NCBI RefSeq assembly: GCF_040954645.1
Contig: NC_092804.1
Span: forward strand, 150,731,108-150,795,107
Length of the DNA: 64,000 nt
Direction: 5' to 3'
From: Diabrotica undecimpunctata
Lineage: Eukaryota > Arthropoda > Insecta > Coleoptera > Chrysomelidae
In this document: in pieces, positions 28,767 to 40,915 of the stretch
Numbering within the stretch: position 1 is the first letter of the stretch
Layout of the letters: the number at the start of each line of letters is the position of its first letter
Notes under the pieces: generated by a model
Told to the model about the DNA's origin: nothing
What the model saw: the letters and a program-made list of their open reading frames with translations, nothing else
Database searches by the model: none
Program-made: the position numbers and the translations under genes

Positions 28767-31125
28767 CATTTATTAGAAAAAAAATTAACTCCCTTTAAAA
28801 TGGTCTGTTCTGCAGGGTTCTAGCAATAGTTTTAATTAAAATACGGTTTATTTTTAAAATTTCTCGTTTTTTTTTCTACATTTAGGAATATTCATTACCA
28901 AATAAAAAAGAAAGCTTATTTTCTGTACTTTAAAATGGTTTATTGTAAAATATTTTAGGTTTTTCAGTAATCAAGGTATGGTTTGTCAAAGTGTAATACT
29001 TGCATCGATTTAATTCGATATTTCCTAAATGAAAACCCTTTTTAAAAAAATCTAAAACAGGTCGATTTTTAAATTTAATGTTCTACATATTACAATAAAA
29101 TTTCATGATACAAGTGATACAAATTACAGTGATGACGTCATCAGCTCTTTTTCTAAATGTAACACCCTGTATTTTAGGACATTTTTAGACCGATAAAAAT
29201 GAGCTGATTTCAAAAAAGTACAATACTCGGGTCTAATAGATATAATTTAAAAGATATGCGCTTAGAAAATAATTTATTTATTATCAATTGCAAAATAGTA
29301 GTCTACTTCTAGTTTTTGGTAAACTGTAATTATTTTTAGTAAAGTAACAATTAAGTAGTACAATAATTGTATTAATTTGTGAATGTTTTGTATTATTGTT
29401 TAGAATTATTTTGAGTAGAAATGAATTTGAGTGTAAAGCAAAGAATTGAAATACTCATTATGATTGGGTATGGAGACAAATCGCGAACTCAGATCGAAGT
29501 GTGTAAAAAATTTAATGATAAATATCCAGAAATACCCATCACGCAGTCAACACTAAGTAAGATTGAACAGAAATTTCAAAAAACTGGTACGGTTGAAAAT
29601 GCTCGCAAATCAGGTCGTCCCTCTGTAAATTATTTTACAACATTAGATGTTCTAGTTACTTTTGAAAAAGATGCGCACACTTCTGTTCGTGAGGTTAATA
29701 GTGATCTCGATGTTTGCAAAACAACGGTACACAAAGTACTTAAAAATAAGTAAAGTAAGTAAAATGCACAGTTGTACAGAAATTAAACGAGGATGATCCA
29801 GATAAAAGAATACAATTTTGAAAAATAATGATTGATAACAGCCACCGAAACCCTCTCTTGGTTCAAAATATTATTTTTTTGGATGAGGCTACATTCAAAT
29901 TAAATGGCGCGGTCAACCGTCAGAATTGTAGATACTGAGCAATAGAAAACTCCAACTGAATGCGGGAACATCATACACAATACCCGCAAAAGGTAATCGT
30001 ATGGATTGGCATTGTAAGAAATAAAATCATTGGATCCTACTACTTCGTAGGTAATTTAAACGGGCCAGCATACCTTCAGTTTTTAAGTGGGTATCTCGTA
30101 CCTACTTTAGTTAATTTATTCCCCAGTACAATTAAGCTTGGAGGTTTTGATTAAAGTTTATGATTTTAACAGGATGGTGCGCCTCCGCATTATGCTTTAG
30201 ATGTTCGAAGGTACCTAAAGGAAATTTTTCCGAACAGGTGGATTGGAACACGTGGACATATTGAATGGCCAGTGAGGTCGCCAGACCTCAATCCTTTGGA
30301 TTATTTTATGTATGGTCATTTAAAGAATTTTGTTTATAAAACGAAACCTGCAAATATTGGAGACTTCAAAACAAAAATTCGTAAAGAAATAAATAATATT
30401 TCTCAAGAAAGCGTAAACAAGGTTCTACAAGAATTTGTACAACGTTTGGGTAACTGACAAATATAACAAGGGCTGCAATTCGAAGATTTAAGATTAAGTT
30501 ATGTATTAATTACTAAATTACTTTCAAGTTATTTAATATAATTTATTTATAATTTATTAACATTATAAATAAAATAAAATTTAATTTTCTAAGCGCATAT
30601 CTCTCAAATTATATCCTTTAGACCACCAGTATTATACTTTTTTGAAATCACTTCATTTTTATCAATATAAAAATGTCCTAAAATACAGGGTGTTACATTT
30701 AAAAAAAGAGTCGATGACGCCATCACTGTAATGTGTATCACTTTGTATAATGAAATTTTATTGTAAAATGTAGAACATTAAATTTAAAAATCGCGTATTT
30801 AGATTTTGTTAAAAAGGTTTTTCATTTAGGAAATATCGAATTTATTTCATACTTTACGGACACACTGTATACCTATCTTAGTTACGGTTAGTCTTAGAGT
30901 ATTTTACAATAGACAATGTTAAAGTACACAAATACTTACTTTTTTGATCAAGAATCCATATATCTAAATTGACAAGAATAAGAGTTATACTGTGAAACTA
31001 AAAAGTAGTAAAAGATATCAAAAATCTTTTAAAGTAGAATACCTTGAAGAACCATATCTTACTGAAGATAGATCCGTCTACAATAGACCGTTTTAAAGCT
31101 AATTCATTTTTCTTTCTCCTAAATG
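28767..31125 (+). mobile_element. mariner-type element with ~500-bp TIRs
   Basis: Left arm about 28767-29275 and right arm about 30565-31125 are imperfect inverted copies. They share, in mirrored order, CATTTA-TAGAAA ends, TGTACTTTAA, GATATTTCCTAAATGAAAA, TTTAAATTTAATGTTCTACA, GTAACACCCTGTATTTTAGG and GATATGCGCTTAGAAAAT. TA dinucleotides flank both ends (28765-28766 and 31126-31127), the mariner target. Between the arms lies a broken plus-strand transposase (29421-30457). The arms look ~80-85% alike, so the copy is fairly old. LINE-c begins directly at the right end. Confidence 0.75.
29421..30457 (+). pseudogene. mariner transposase (broken)
   Basis: First frame (29421-29753): a helix-turn-helix N-terminus, MNLSVKQRIEILIMIGYGDK, QSTLSKIEQKFQKTGTVENA and KSGRPS, the HTH type seen in many insect mariners. 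After a stop, shifted sequence near 29870-29910 contains FLDEATFKLNGAVN (first catalytic Asp). The frame 29960-30154 reads YPQKVIVWIGIVRNKIIGSY. After another break come QDGAPPHYALDVRRYL (second Asp, about 30170) and RSPDLNPLDYF (third Asp, about 30276), giving a DDD triad with about 36 residues between the last two by my count. It ends at TGA 30455-30457. At least two frame breaks inactivate it. Confidence 0.8.
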
Positions 31126-31127
31126 TA

Positions 31128-33480
31128 CTTTAAAAGACTTGCAGATGACATAGTAATTACAAGAAGTATATCCACAAGAGTAGCCTATTTAATCGTAAAG
31201 CTAAACCGAAGGTATAAAATAAAGATTACTCAGGTATACGCACCAACAACGGACCATCCGGATGAGGAGATTGAAGACTTCTACGATGACATCTCTGCGG
31301 CACTGAAAGAAACACCAACACACTATACGATTATATGCGGCGACTATAACGCAAAGATCGGTATAAAGCAGGATGAACAGCAAACAGCACTTCAGCACTA
31401 GGAACGTGGACAAACACTACTAGAATTTCTATTACAACAAAATCTATACCAGATGAATAGTTTCTTCTCTAAAAAAGATCACAGAAGATGGACGTGGAAA
31501 AGCCCAGATGGTAAGACCAAAAACGAGATAGACTACATAATTACTGTCAAAAAATATATATTTAACGATGTGACAACGGTGTCCTTACTAGCTTTACCAC
31601 AGGTAGCGACCATAGAATGGTAAGAGCCAAACCAGAATTAGATTTAATAACAGATAGATCCAAAATGATTAGGAAGAAAGCCAACCCAATATGGAACGAC
31701 CCAAAGAATTTAAATAAATATCAAGGCAATATCAATAAAATCCTACAACAAAATGAATGCATAAATAATGCAAATGCCCTAAACGAAAATATCGTAGATG
31801 TTATTCGAGAGGCTCAAGTAAAATTCTGCCCTAAAAGACGTTAAGACGAAAAAATAACCATCGAAATAAAGCAACTAATGGAAACTAGAAGAAAACTCAA
31901 AGAAAAAGGAAGCATTGACGAAGAAAAACTGCGAAAAATAAACAAAGAAGTATCAAAAGCTATAAGGAAAGATTTAAGGAAATTTAAGAATGAAAAAGTC
32001 CAGCGAACTCTAGAAGAGAATAAAAGTCTGAAAGTCCTTAAAAAAAGACGACTAAACAATGGAAAATGCGAAATACACAAACTAAATAAGAAGTTCCCAC
32101 ATCAAATAGAGAAGAACTACTACACATAGTTAAAGACTTCAATCAAGAACTATACACAAGCCAAAGAGTAGACCAAAAGAACATGGAAGCCGCCGCATCA
32201 CGCAAAATTATTAACCAGAGTTCAGATCTCATGTCAGAGATCACACTAAGCAAAATCCAGGACGCAATGAAAAAGATGAAAAACAACAAAGCGCCAGGAG
32301 AAAATGGAGTCGTAATAGAAGCTATAAAGATGGGCGGACGTGCCCTTCTCAACCAAATAAAAATGTTGTTTAACCTTTGTCTAACAGACTGTTGCATACC
32401 AAAAACATGAAACAATGCAGTAACAATTTTACTACACAAGAAAGGAGACAAGGCCCACCTAAAAAACTATAGGCCAATCAGCTTATTAAACCACATCTAT
32501 AAAATGTTTACCCGAATAATTACGACAAGACTAGAGAAAAAGTTAGATTTCTACCAGCCCCAAGAACAAGCTGGCTTCCGCTCAAAATTCGGAACAAACG
32601 ATCACCTACAAAGAGTAAAAACCTTAATAGAAAAGTCGCTAGAATATAATAGACCACTGGCACTTATCTTCGTAGACTTTCACAAAGCCTTCGACACTGT
32701 GGAATTAGACAGCATTATAACTGCTCTGAACAATGGAAGAATAGATTACCGGCTCACAAAGCTAGTACAAACATGATACCAAAAAGCCACAATGCATGTA
32801 AAACTACATGATACCACCAGAGACATTCATATCAAGCGACGTGTGAGACAGGGCGGCACTCTCTCACCTAAATTATTTATAACGCTCCTCGAATACGCCT
32901 TTAAAATGCTAAAGTGGGAAAATAGAGGAATACCAATAGATGGAGAAATGCTTAATCATCTGCGTTTTGCCGACGACATAGTACTTATTACCGAAGATCT
33001 GGGTGAAGTACAACAAATGGTACAAGAATTAGAAAACGTATTTTCAACAATAGGTCTAAAAATGAACATCAGTAAGACCAAATTTATGACAAATTTAGTT
33101 TCCAGCGAACACCTAATCATCCAAAATCAAGTGGTAGAATTGACAGAAAAGTACATAAATCTTGGTCATGAAATCAGAATAGGCAAGGACGACCAGACCT
33201 GCGAATTTCAACGACGAATAACACTTGCTTGGGCGGCGTATGGTTTACTAAGAGACATCTTTAAGAGCAACATCCCGATAGCTATGAAACGGAAGACATT
33301 TGACCAATGCGTTCTTTCTATTATGGCATACGAAGCAGAAACTCTCACGCTCACAAAAACAACAGCACTAAAAATGCGAGTGGCACAAAGGCGCATGGAA
33401 AGATCAATTCTCGGAGTGACAAAAAAAATAAAATAAGGAATCAAGACTTAAGGAAAAGAACAGATATCAGTGATGTCGTC
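31128..33480 (+). pseudogene. LINE-c (RTE/BovB-like), endonuclease and RT
   Basis: The frame at 31123-31401 contains SISTRVAYLIVKLNRRYKIK, ITQVYAPTTDHPDEEIEDFY and ICGDYNAKIG, the C-terminal half of an APE endonuclease. A shifted frame gives QNLYQMNSFFSKKDHRRWTW and NEIDYII. RT follows in pieces: NKAPGENGVVIEAIK (32289-32333), KNYRPISLLNHIYKMF, QEQAGFRSKFGTNDHLQ, LIFVDFHKAFDTVE (motif A), RRVRQGGTLSPKLF, LRFADDIVLI (about 32961-32990, intact) and GLKMNISKTKFMTN. This is the RTE/BovB pattern. The first ~half of the endonuclease is missing where the mariner TIR ends. At least four stops or shifts are present. The coding end fades out at about 33480, where an inverted fragment starts. Confidence 0.85.
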
Positions 33481-33483
33481 GAA

Positions 33484-33740
33484 CGAACGGCGAGGTATCT
33501 TGCGGTTCTTCAGTATCCAACTGAGTTTTCCAAATCCTCCCCATGACAGTATTAGTTTTCTAGTGATTTCCGCACTTTGGTTGTCTTTGTTAAGTTTTAG
33601 AATTAGGCCTAGATAAATATATTATTGGACTTGTTCTATCTGGTTGCCATTTATAGTTATATGTCTGGGGTCGTCTGTGTTGGTCATTGTTTTTTATTTT
33701 TGTCATATTCATTTTAAGACCGCCGTATTGGGAACTATCT
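33484..33740 (-). pseudogene. RTE/BovB-like RT fragment, inverted
   Basis: Minus-strand frames from 33735 down read GLKMNMTKIK, TNTDDPRHITINGNQIEQVQ, YIYLGLILKLNKDNQSAEIT and WGGFGKLSWILKN. This matches the RT thumb that in the neighbouring plus-strand copy is at about 33055-33280. Because it repeats a part already present, it is a second copy in opposite orientation, not a simple inversion of the first. Confidence 0.75.
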
Positions 33741-33834
33741 GCTATCAAAATCTATTAAATATACACATTACTACACAATCTATTAAATGTATACAATGTA
33801 TATAACTTCAAAATATTGCAAAGAAAAATAAACA

Positions 33835-34310
33835 CGTGTTATTATTCTGTGCTTCATCTTATATTAGAGTACACGGTAACGAGGTTGTGGACCACCTAGC
33901 TCACGAAGTAGCAGCAAGTGATGAACGTGTCCAACTAAATCAAATAGTACCCGGGGATCTTAAATTGTGGTTAAAAAACAGTGCGAAGCAAAAAGAATAG
34001 TCGTTCCCAAAATTAGGACAAATTAAAGACACTGTTTTACCAAAACCAGATTTTTGTTACCTAGAAGAAAACAAAATTCTTTACTCAACTTTGCCTTGGA
34101 CACACTCGTCATATACTTTTTTTGCAGTGCCAAGCAACCATTATAGTAAACCGTATTTTAACTTAATGTCAAAAACTCAGCCTAAATGTCAAGTAAGCTC
34201 AACCTTGTCCTATTCAATGACATATCTGAGATTCTTAGAGACACTCTAAAGCTAAACCACATCAGAAAGTTTTTAACAACCAAATTAAATTTATGTAGTC
34301 AATATGGTAT
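33835..34310 (+). pseudogene. RNase H-bearing LINE, C-terminal remnant
   Basis: A frame reads CASSYIRVHGNEVVDHLAHE (RNase H block corresponding to W-x-x-SH-x-G-x-x-GNE-x-VD-x-LA), then VPGDLKLWLKNSAKQ. After shifts, KLNLVLFNDISEILRDTLKL and NHIRKFLTTKLN resemble the extreme C-terminus of I-like LINEs. It is similar in kind to the fragment at 2-660. Confidence 0.65.
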
Positions 34311-36969
34311 CCTTTGTATATGTTTTTCCATTATTGTCGGTAAGTTCGGTATTTTTAACGACATTAAATAACTGTAATCAAAAAAATTATTTATAGAATA
34401 AATGCTCTATTAGAAAAACTACAATTAAATAATAAAGAAGTGTTGTGTATTAGTTGAATCTGAAACTGGGAAAATCAAAATTGGTATGTTTAAACAGAGT
34501 TAATCGTTTAAAACCTTTTTTCGTTGAGTTAATTCTCTTAAATTTACTTCCAGAATTTTATAAAAAGAATATCTAAAGGTATCTATTTGATACAATAAAA
34601 AGAAAATCTAGTTTATCAAAATCTCTCTCGTTTTAAGGTCAATTTTGTCGCAGTAATTCTTTAAAAGCCGAAAGAAATGCCTAAAAATATAACCATTCCC
34701 GAGAGAAACAATATGTTTCTCATCTGTATAAGCCCTGGGAAAATATAAAGTTTAGTTGAATAGGTTCCTCTCTTAAGTATAAAAGCGGATTTCGAGCAAG
34801 TGTAATTTAAACAGAACTTTCGGACTGCCAAACACTAGGAGAATACTCTCTCCGCCAGAATTTTAAATCCCGGAATTTACCATTTAAACCTTTCATTTGC
34901 TTGGAAATTATTCCAAATTTGGCTTCCCCGAATTCTAATTTCTCACCGAAGACAATCGGAACTCACCTGTTTCGAAAGTAATCGAATTTTATTTTGTCTC
35001 TTGGTATTTTCAACACAGAAATATCTGTTGGTTTAGTCATTTTCTAATTTCATCGGAAACCAAACGTATTTTCAGGGGTTATTGTTTGGAATGAATGTTT
35101 GTTGGGAAATAAATATAAATTGAAATAAATAAAAAATAAATTAGGTCCTTAATATAAAAAATATAAAGTTGCCAAATATTTTGTTGTCAATTGTGTCAGA
35201 AAAGTAGTATGGGGTTTCCTTCTGGATAGTCACTATTTGTATTACTAGTATGCTTTAAGTAAGTTTTTATAAAAATCATGGCAAAATTTAGGAACAGAAA
35301 ATTACTTTTCAATAACAGAGTTCCCGTGCTGTTTCGTTTTACTTGCAGTTAAACAGAGTTCAACAGAAAAACTTGTTGTTTGTTAACGTCTCCTTTTCTA
35401 ATAATCAAAGGCGGATTTTGAGATATTTTGATATCATACAAAGACCCAAAATTTTAAAATCTTCTAGTTCCATATTATGTACGGTGTATTTCATTACGTT
35501 TCGTCTGACTAACTACTACCAGTTCTAGGGCGTTAAATTAGAAATTCTGTTAAACTTTTTTTCTCTTTCGCTCTATCAGCGCATGGACAGTGTCCGCCTA
35601 CATGTGGGTGTGATCCTTTAGTAGAAACTTCTGAGTGACTATGATTCAATAAATGATCCACCTATTTAATTTAAATGAGTCAATTTACAGCAGATAATTG
35701 GTTATTTACTTGACCAATTACTTCCTTGTATCGTCTGTTATGCTTTCTATATGTTTTGTTGGCAACTAATTAAATCCAAGTATGTGATTCATTGCAAGTG
35801 TTTGGTTCAAAGAATACTTTGAAGGTTGGATGTTTAAAATTACTGCTTTTTGTGATTAGTCGATAACGAACCTGTTTTTAAAATGTATAAACTAGGTGAA
35901 AAAGGAAAATAGAAAGAGTTGTTTTATGATTTATATATTAATTAAAATATTTGTATTGTTTGGGTATATTTTCTAATATAATGTAAGTTTCGTTAATAGG
36001 AATTTTCATTCTGTTGTATATAATTTTGTTTTTATTAATTTCGTTACAGATATTTACCAAAGATTTACTTTGGTAGTTATACATAAAAGTTTGTAGTTTG
36101 TTTTTCTTAGATATTTCGAATCCTTATCCATTAATTATTTAAGAAAAATTGTTTATGTTAGCAAAGTATAACCATATCAAACAGAATTAACATTGGATCG
36201 TGAGTATTTGTGTGTACTTTGCTAGTATAGTTACATGGCAACTCTATTTTATTCGATTATTTTTATCATAAACATTTTGGTTATTAATTTTTATTTAATA
36301 AAACAACACATCCTGAAGATATTGTTGAAAATCGAACTGATATTCTACCGAGGCCCATACAAGGATTAAATAAACTGCTGAGTGACGACTTTTACTTGCA
36401 GATAGTATTGAGTATCCAAAAGAAACGCATAATAATGGTTACATTTTTATTCTGGCCGTATCGACCAGAGTATGATTTCTTCTATCTCACTGCCAGGAAT
36501 GACGGTGTCTGCTCATTTCAGTAATGCAGATCCGATTTTATTTTCACCACGAGTAGTTCATCATAACTTTTGTCTATATAAGACTCATTTTCTTCATTAA
36601 AACTCAAGGCATCACTAATAATATGCTCTTTATTTAAAACATCATTGCTTGGTGTACTATTTGATTCTGAAATAAAACTAGGCTTATAATATTGGTTGTA
36701 GAATATATTTTATAATATACTAGTCTAAGGTTGGTACTAAATCACTTCATTAACTTTTTGAGGTTATGTTTTTAATAATTTAAAAATAATGAGCCAAAAA
36801 ATGTAAAAATGAGTCCGTGTACAGAAAGTAGTCAAGACGGTGTTTGCATTAGTTTTTGATATACCAAAAACATTTTGTTCTTGGATTACTTGTAAACTGG
36901 TAAAACTACAAATTATGAATATTATTTTAACTTTTTAGACCAACTGAAGAAATTTTTTTTTAAAAAGAC
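34311..36969. other. No gene seen
   Basis: A long AT-rich stretch with no motif I can support. A 50-codon open minus-strand run near 36527-36680 is discussed among the rejected items. Confidence 0.45.
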
Positions 36970-37290
36970 CAGGTTTGTATATTAAAACAGTTCTTTTTCA
37001 TCAGGACAATGCACCGTGTCATATGAACATTTTGACAATGGCTAAAATTCATGAATTACAATAATTTAAATTGTTGACGAATCCACCTTTTTCATCCGAT
37101 TTGACCCCTAGTGACTTCCATGTATTTCAATACTTATAAAATATCGATGAAAAGGGTTCTCCATAAAATAAAAAGGTATTTCAGAGAATAATGAAGTGTA
37201 TTTCAATCATAAAATTGTATTTTTCTTATCGAACTGTAAAACTTATATCTAGTGATTTTGCAGATCACCATGCGACGGGGATCCAATCAG
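36970..37290 (+). pseudogene. mariner transposase fragment
   Basis: A frame from about 36975 reads TVLFHQDNAPCHMNILTMAK IHELQ, then a stop, then PPFSSDLTPSDFHVFQYL. This is the second and third catalytic Asp region of a mariner transposase (HQDNAPxH and SPDLAPSDFHLF). Upstream and downstream parts are not recognisable. Stops at 37059 and 37138 show decay. Confidence 0.75.
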
Positions 37291-37854
37291 TTGCCATCTA
37301 CAGTCTCTCCACTAATTTCATAACAAATAGGTCACTTTTGAAGAAACGCTGAACTTTTGCGTAAAGTCTTACTTTACGCAAATTGTCGATTGTCTTACTA
37401 GTTGCTAGTTTGGCAATTCATTTATTGGTAAAGCCCGAGTTCCGTATTTTTTTTTTCGATCACAAAATTCGCGGCTACTATTATAGGATCAACAAACCAG
37501 TAGTTTAATATAGGACTTCAGTCTTCAGAGACGAAAAGGCTAAAAATAATAAGAACCAACCTGAATTTTGCTAAGAATGCCAATTTGGGTACCCCAAAAA
37601 TACACAAGAAAATTTACTTCTTCTATCTCCGGCTTTCCCACAAAGCCCCCTCTTAGAGGAAAAAAAACCAAAATTAATTTACTAAGATTTTTTACGCTGT
37701 AAAAAAATTGTTTTAAGTAAAAAATGTAGCTGTGATAATTTTAAACAAAAATTTATATAAGCAGTGTTCGTATAGACTGTACCGTTCTCTTAGAAGCAAC
37801 TCTTGAAGCGACTCGATTTTATATGTCATTTACACGCACTAAATTCATTTTAAA

Positions 37855-38690
37855 TAAAATGTGTGTCAACTCGAGGGTAAAAATTCAATATCTTTTAATT
37901 TCATTGTCGTATTGCCATCAAAAAAATTAAAACGCTCATTACAAAAGAAGTATAAATCTTTTGCCATAAGTAAAGTCAGCTTTTATAAAGGCTTTAAATA
38001 AATAAACGTTGCGCGATTTTTACCATTTTTTATGGTTCTAACGACGAGACCAATAAAATATATTACTTTCATTGACCGCTCACCATGGACTTTCCATTGT
38101 AAGACTCTAATCTTCAATACCTATAGCATGAAATTTCCTTTTTTTTATTTTTGTAAACAATTATAAGTCATTTGAAATATGCAACAGAAATGCTGAATTT
38201 AAACTTTCACATTACGAACAATCTAAAACATTTAAAGCTGCTTTATTTTTACAACACAAGCACGTTTTTCGAAACTTCAGTACTTCGATTACAAGTTCCA
38301 CCTAATGCCATCTTCGTGGATGTATTTTTTATGACGTGCAATTGTTTGTAATGTAAAAGTTTAAATTCTGCGTTTTGTAGGCATATTTGAAATACCCCAT
38401 ATTATTTGTTGCCATACTTGAAAATCAAAATTTCATGCTAAAGGATTTATTGAGCTCTAACAATGGAAATTCCACTACGGCGGCTCTATGAAAGTAATAC
38501 ATTTTATTGAGCTTATGAGAATCATAAAAAATGTATATAAAAGTTTCACTCTTCACCATTTAAAATGTATTTTAACTTTTGTCGATAGGAAATTCTGATT
38601 AAAAGATATTTAATTGTTACCGTCGAGTTGATACACATTTTATTTCGCGAGCGTAACTGACATTCAAAATCACCGGTCACTTTAAGCATT
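37855..38690. repeat. Fold-back repeat, ~280-bp arms
   Basis: Left arm about 37855-38135, right arm about 38428-38690, inverted. Shared blocks are AAATAAAATGTGTGTCAACT (complement near 38630-38650), ATATCTTTTAAT, ACCATTTTTTATGGTTCT, TATTACTTTCAT, TTCCATTGT and AGCATGAAATTT, in mirrored order with roughly 75-80% identity. A ~290-bp loop without coding potential separates the arms. It is probably a MITE or fold-back transposon. Ends and target duplication are not clear. Confidence 0.65.
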
Positions 38691-38699
38691 GTTTCTGAG

Positions 38700-39241
38700 A
38701 GATAAACTATTTTGAAATTTTTTTTGGGGCCCAAAATTGACAGTCTCAGCAAAATTCAGCTTATTTGTATAATATTTAAAGGTCAAATCTCTGATGACAG
38801 AAATAATAAAAAATGTATGTCTTCTCCGCCATTAAGCACTGCAATTCTGGCTTAAACTGTTACGATGTGCTCATTTGCATTTTATGTCCTATTGTATTTT
38901 AAATTTGCCAATGTGGTCATAATAGCTTTACAAATTCTTGCTCAGCAAAACTGCACAATAAACGGGAAAAAAAGGTATTGATATTTCTAAACAGTTTTTT
39001 AAACAGTTTTTTACAAAGGCCGATGTTATCTTGTCATAAAAACTGCACTGTCGTGTATTTACATGATACAGAACAGAATAATTATTTTTTACCTTAGTAA
39101 ATGACTTTATTTCATTCCAATTCTGACACCAATGGTAACGGTTTCTTTAGAACTAGCTTCCAGAAAATACGTTGGTGTGAATAAATGGAGTTGTTTTTTG
39201 TTATACTAAACGCTATAGTAAGTTTCACTGAAATGTCTAAA

Positions 39242-39244
<3 letters not shown>
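38700..39244. other. No gene seen
   Basis: AT-rich, no supported feature. Confidence 0.4.

Positions 39245-39296
<52 letters not shown>
39245..39296. repeat. (TA)26 microsatellite
   Basis: An uninterrupted run of TA dinucleotides. Confidence 0.97.
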
Positions 39297-39300
<4 letters not shown>

Positions 39301-40290
39301 TGAGACAGAAAAAATTATTTTGTGTTCAATATAATAAACTAACAAATAAGCTATCAATGTTCTAAATTAAAACGTCAAATATAGAATGTGGACTATTGTG
39401 GTGTATGCCAAACAAGATATGCGATACAAAAATTTATTGTCTGTAACATCATACTTAAAAGATGTTTTCAAAATTTTAAATGATTAGGTTATTGTAATTT
39501 ACTATATTTAGCAGATTTAAAAACATAAATTCAGGCCACATTTGATATTTTTCATGTTATTCATTTGTCGGTTCACTATGCAAATAATAAATATTTGATT
39601 ACACAAATAAAAAACCACACCGGTATCATTTCTATATCCTAATTACCGATGAGTTACAATCCTATTGTTTTCCAATGTAAACACATGAAACATAATGACC
39701 ATTATGGATCGTTCCGCTGTGATTTGAAATGGCATGCGATACGAGTTATTAAAAACATGCGACCACTATCAGGGCTAATGGATCATACACTAATTCCCGA
39801 CTGAACAAATGTTTTTAAGATAGTTTAAATAATATTTTTGTTTGTTATTTAAAACCACATGTAATAAATGTTGTAATTAGAAGAGTCTAAAAATATTTTA
39901 ATGATACTGTGGGTATTAACGTTAACTGCCATCACGGTCGGTTTTACAACTACTCGTACTTTTACGTCGTTCAGACGAAAAGTTGTTTTTTATAAACAAT
40001 GGTTTAAACAAAATTGTAGCAATTGAATTTATTCAGTTTTTTGATCATTCCTAACAAAATATTTCTAATGTAGTTTTTCTGTAAACTTGATCGTTTTCGA
40101 TCGATTTTTTAGGCTAAAACATAAGTAAAAAAACGGGTGTGACAGTCTAGTGGGACCGCCGGTTGAATCAATATTTTGATGAAAATGTATATTTTTATTT
40201 TCATATATGTATGAAAGGAGTTAAATGCAAAATTTTTTTACACATACTCTGCAGTAAAATTCATTGTTTATTTTGTTATTAATATAATAC
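39297..40290. other. No gene seen
   Basis: AT-rich, no supported feature. Confidence 0.4.
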
Positions 40291-40447
40291 AATACAAATT
40301 AAACTACAATATTCATAAGTATTTAAAAATGACAATAATATACATAAATAAATACACTACAATACAGTGCAACATAATTCCATATAATATTACAATACAA
40401 ATTCAAATGCAATATTCATAAGTATTTAAAAATGACAATAATGTAAT
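40291..40447 (+). repeat. ~55-bp repeat, two direct copies
   Basis: CAATATTCATAAGTATTTAA followed by AAATGACAATAAT occurs at about 40305-40340 and again at about 40410-40443, with similar left flanks (AATACAAATT). The spacer is ~50 bp. Confidence 0.75.
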
Positions 40448-40456
40448 AATATTATT

Positions 40457-40462
40457 AAAAAA
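40457..40462 (-). terminator. Pol III terminator T6 after tRNA-Asp
   Basis: AAAAAA on the plus strand is T6 on the tRNA strand, 3 bp past the mature 3' end. Confidence 0.65.
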
Positions 40463-40465
40463 GTC

Positions 40466-40537
40466 CTCCCCGACTGGCAGTCGGACCCCGGTCTCTCGCG
40501 TGACAGGCGGGGATACTGACTACTATACTACCGAAGA
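40466..40537 (-). tRNA. tRNA-Asp(GTC)-like gene, possibly decayed
   Basis: The complement starts TCTTCGGTAGTATAGTAGTC, has the anticodon loop CTGTCAC (anticodon GTC) and ends GTCGGGGAG, closely following animal tRNA-Asp. All seven acceptor pairs can form, several as G-T. The A box (TAGTATAGTAGTCAG) is good. The anticodon stem has one C-A mismatch. The T arm (CGGGG-TCCGACT-GCCAG) has two mismatches and an altered loop, so the B box is weak. A T6 run follows 3 bp later on the minus strand. It may be a diverged gene, a pseudogene or the head of a tRNA-derived SINE. Identity as tRNA-Asp is secure; function is not. Confidence 0.75.
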
Positions 40538-40915
40538 CATGACACAAAGATATTTCAAAATTGACAGTTCTGGATCATACAGTGATTTATTAAGATTATT
40601 ATTTTGAAATACAAAAGACTAATATAATTATGAACATTTAATAAATAATACAAAACATATCACATAATAATAATATTAATAAATATTTTATTATATGTAT
40701 AATATTATATGTATATATATTTTTATATATACAAAAGGAACATTTTTATATTCGAGAGAGGAAGAGAGAGAAAATATATCTTCTGTCTCTCTCTTACTCA
40801 TTATCTTACATATGTAATGATTTCACAAATTCACTCCCATACAAATTTCCAACGTGGAGCTCGCGTATAGAAGTATAACTTCAAAAATATTTTTGAATTC
40901 ACCAAGGACTCATGA

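Noticed and set aside
36527..36680. Minus-strand open run of ~50 codons with SNSTPSNDVLNKEHIIS and an acidic Glu-rich segment
   Set aside because: Composition is mildly protein-like, but there is no recognisable motif, start or neighbouring partner exon. Not strong enough to annotate.
39112..39357. 81-codon minus-strand frame with a Tyr-Ile repeat
   Set aside because: The repeat is the translation of the (TA)26 microsatellite.
40740..40800. GA-rich and CT-rich blocks that could pair (GAGAGAGGAAGAGAGAG and CTGTCTCTCTCTTAC)
   Set aside because: Low-complexity purine/pyrimidine tracts; pairing is imperfect and expected by composition.
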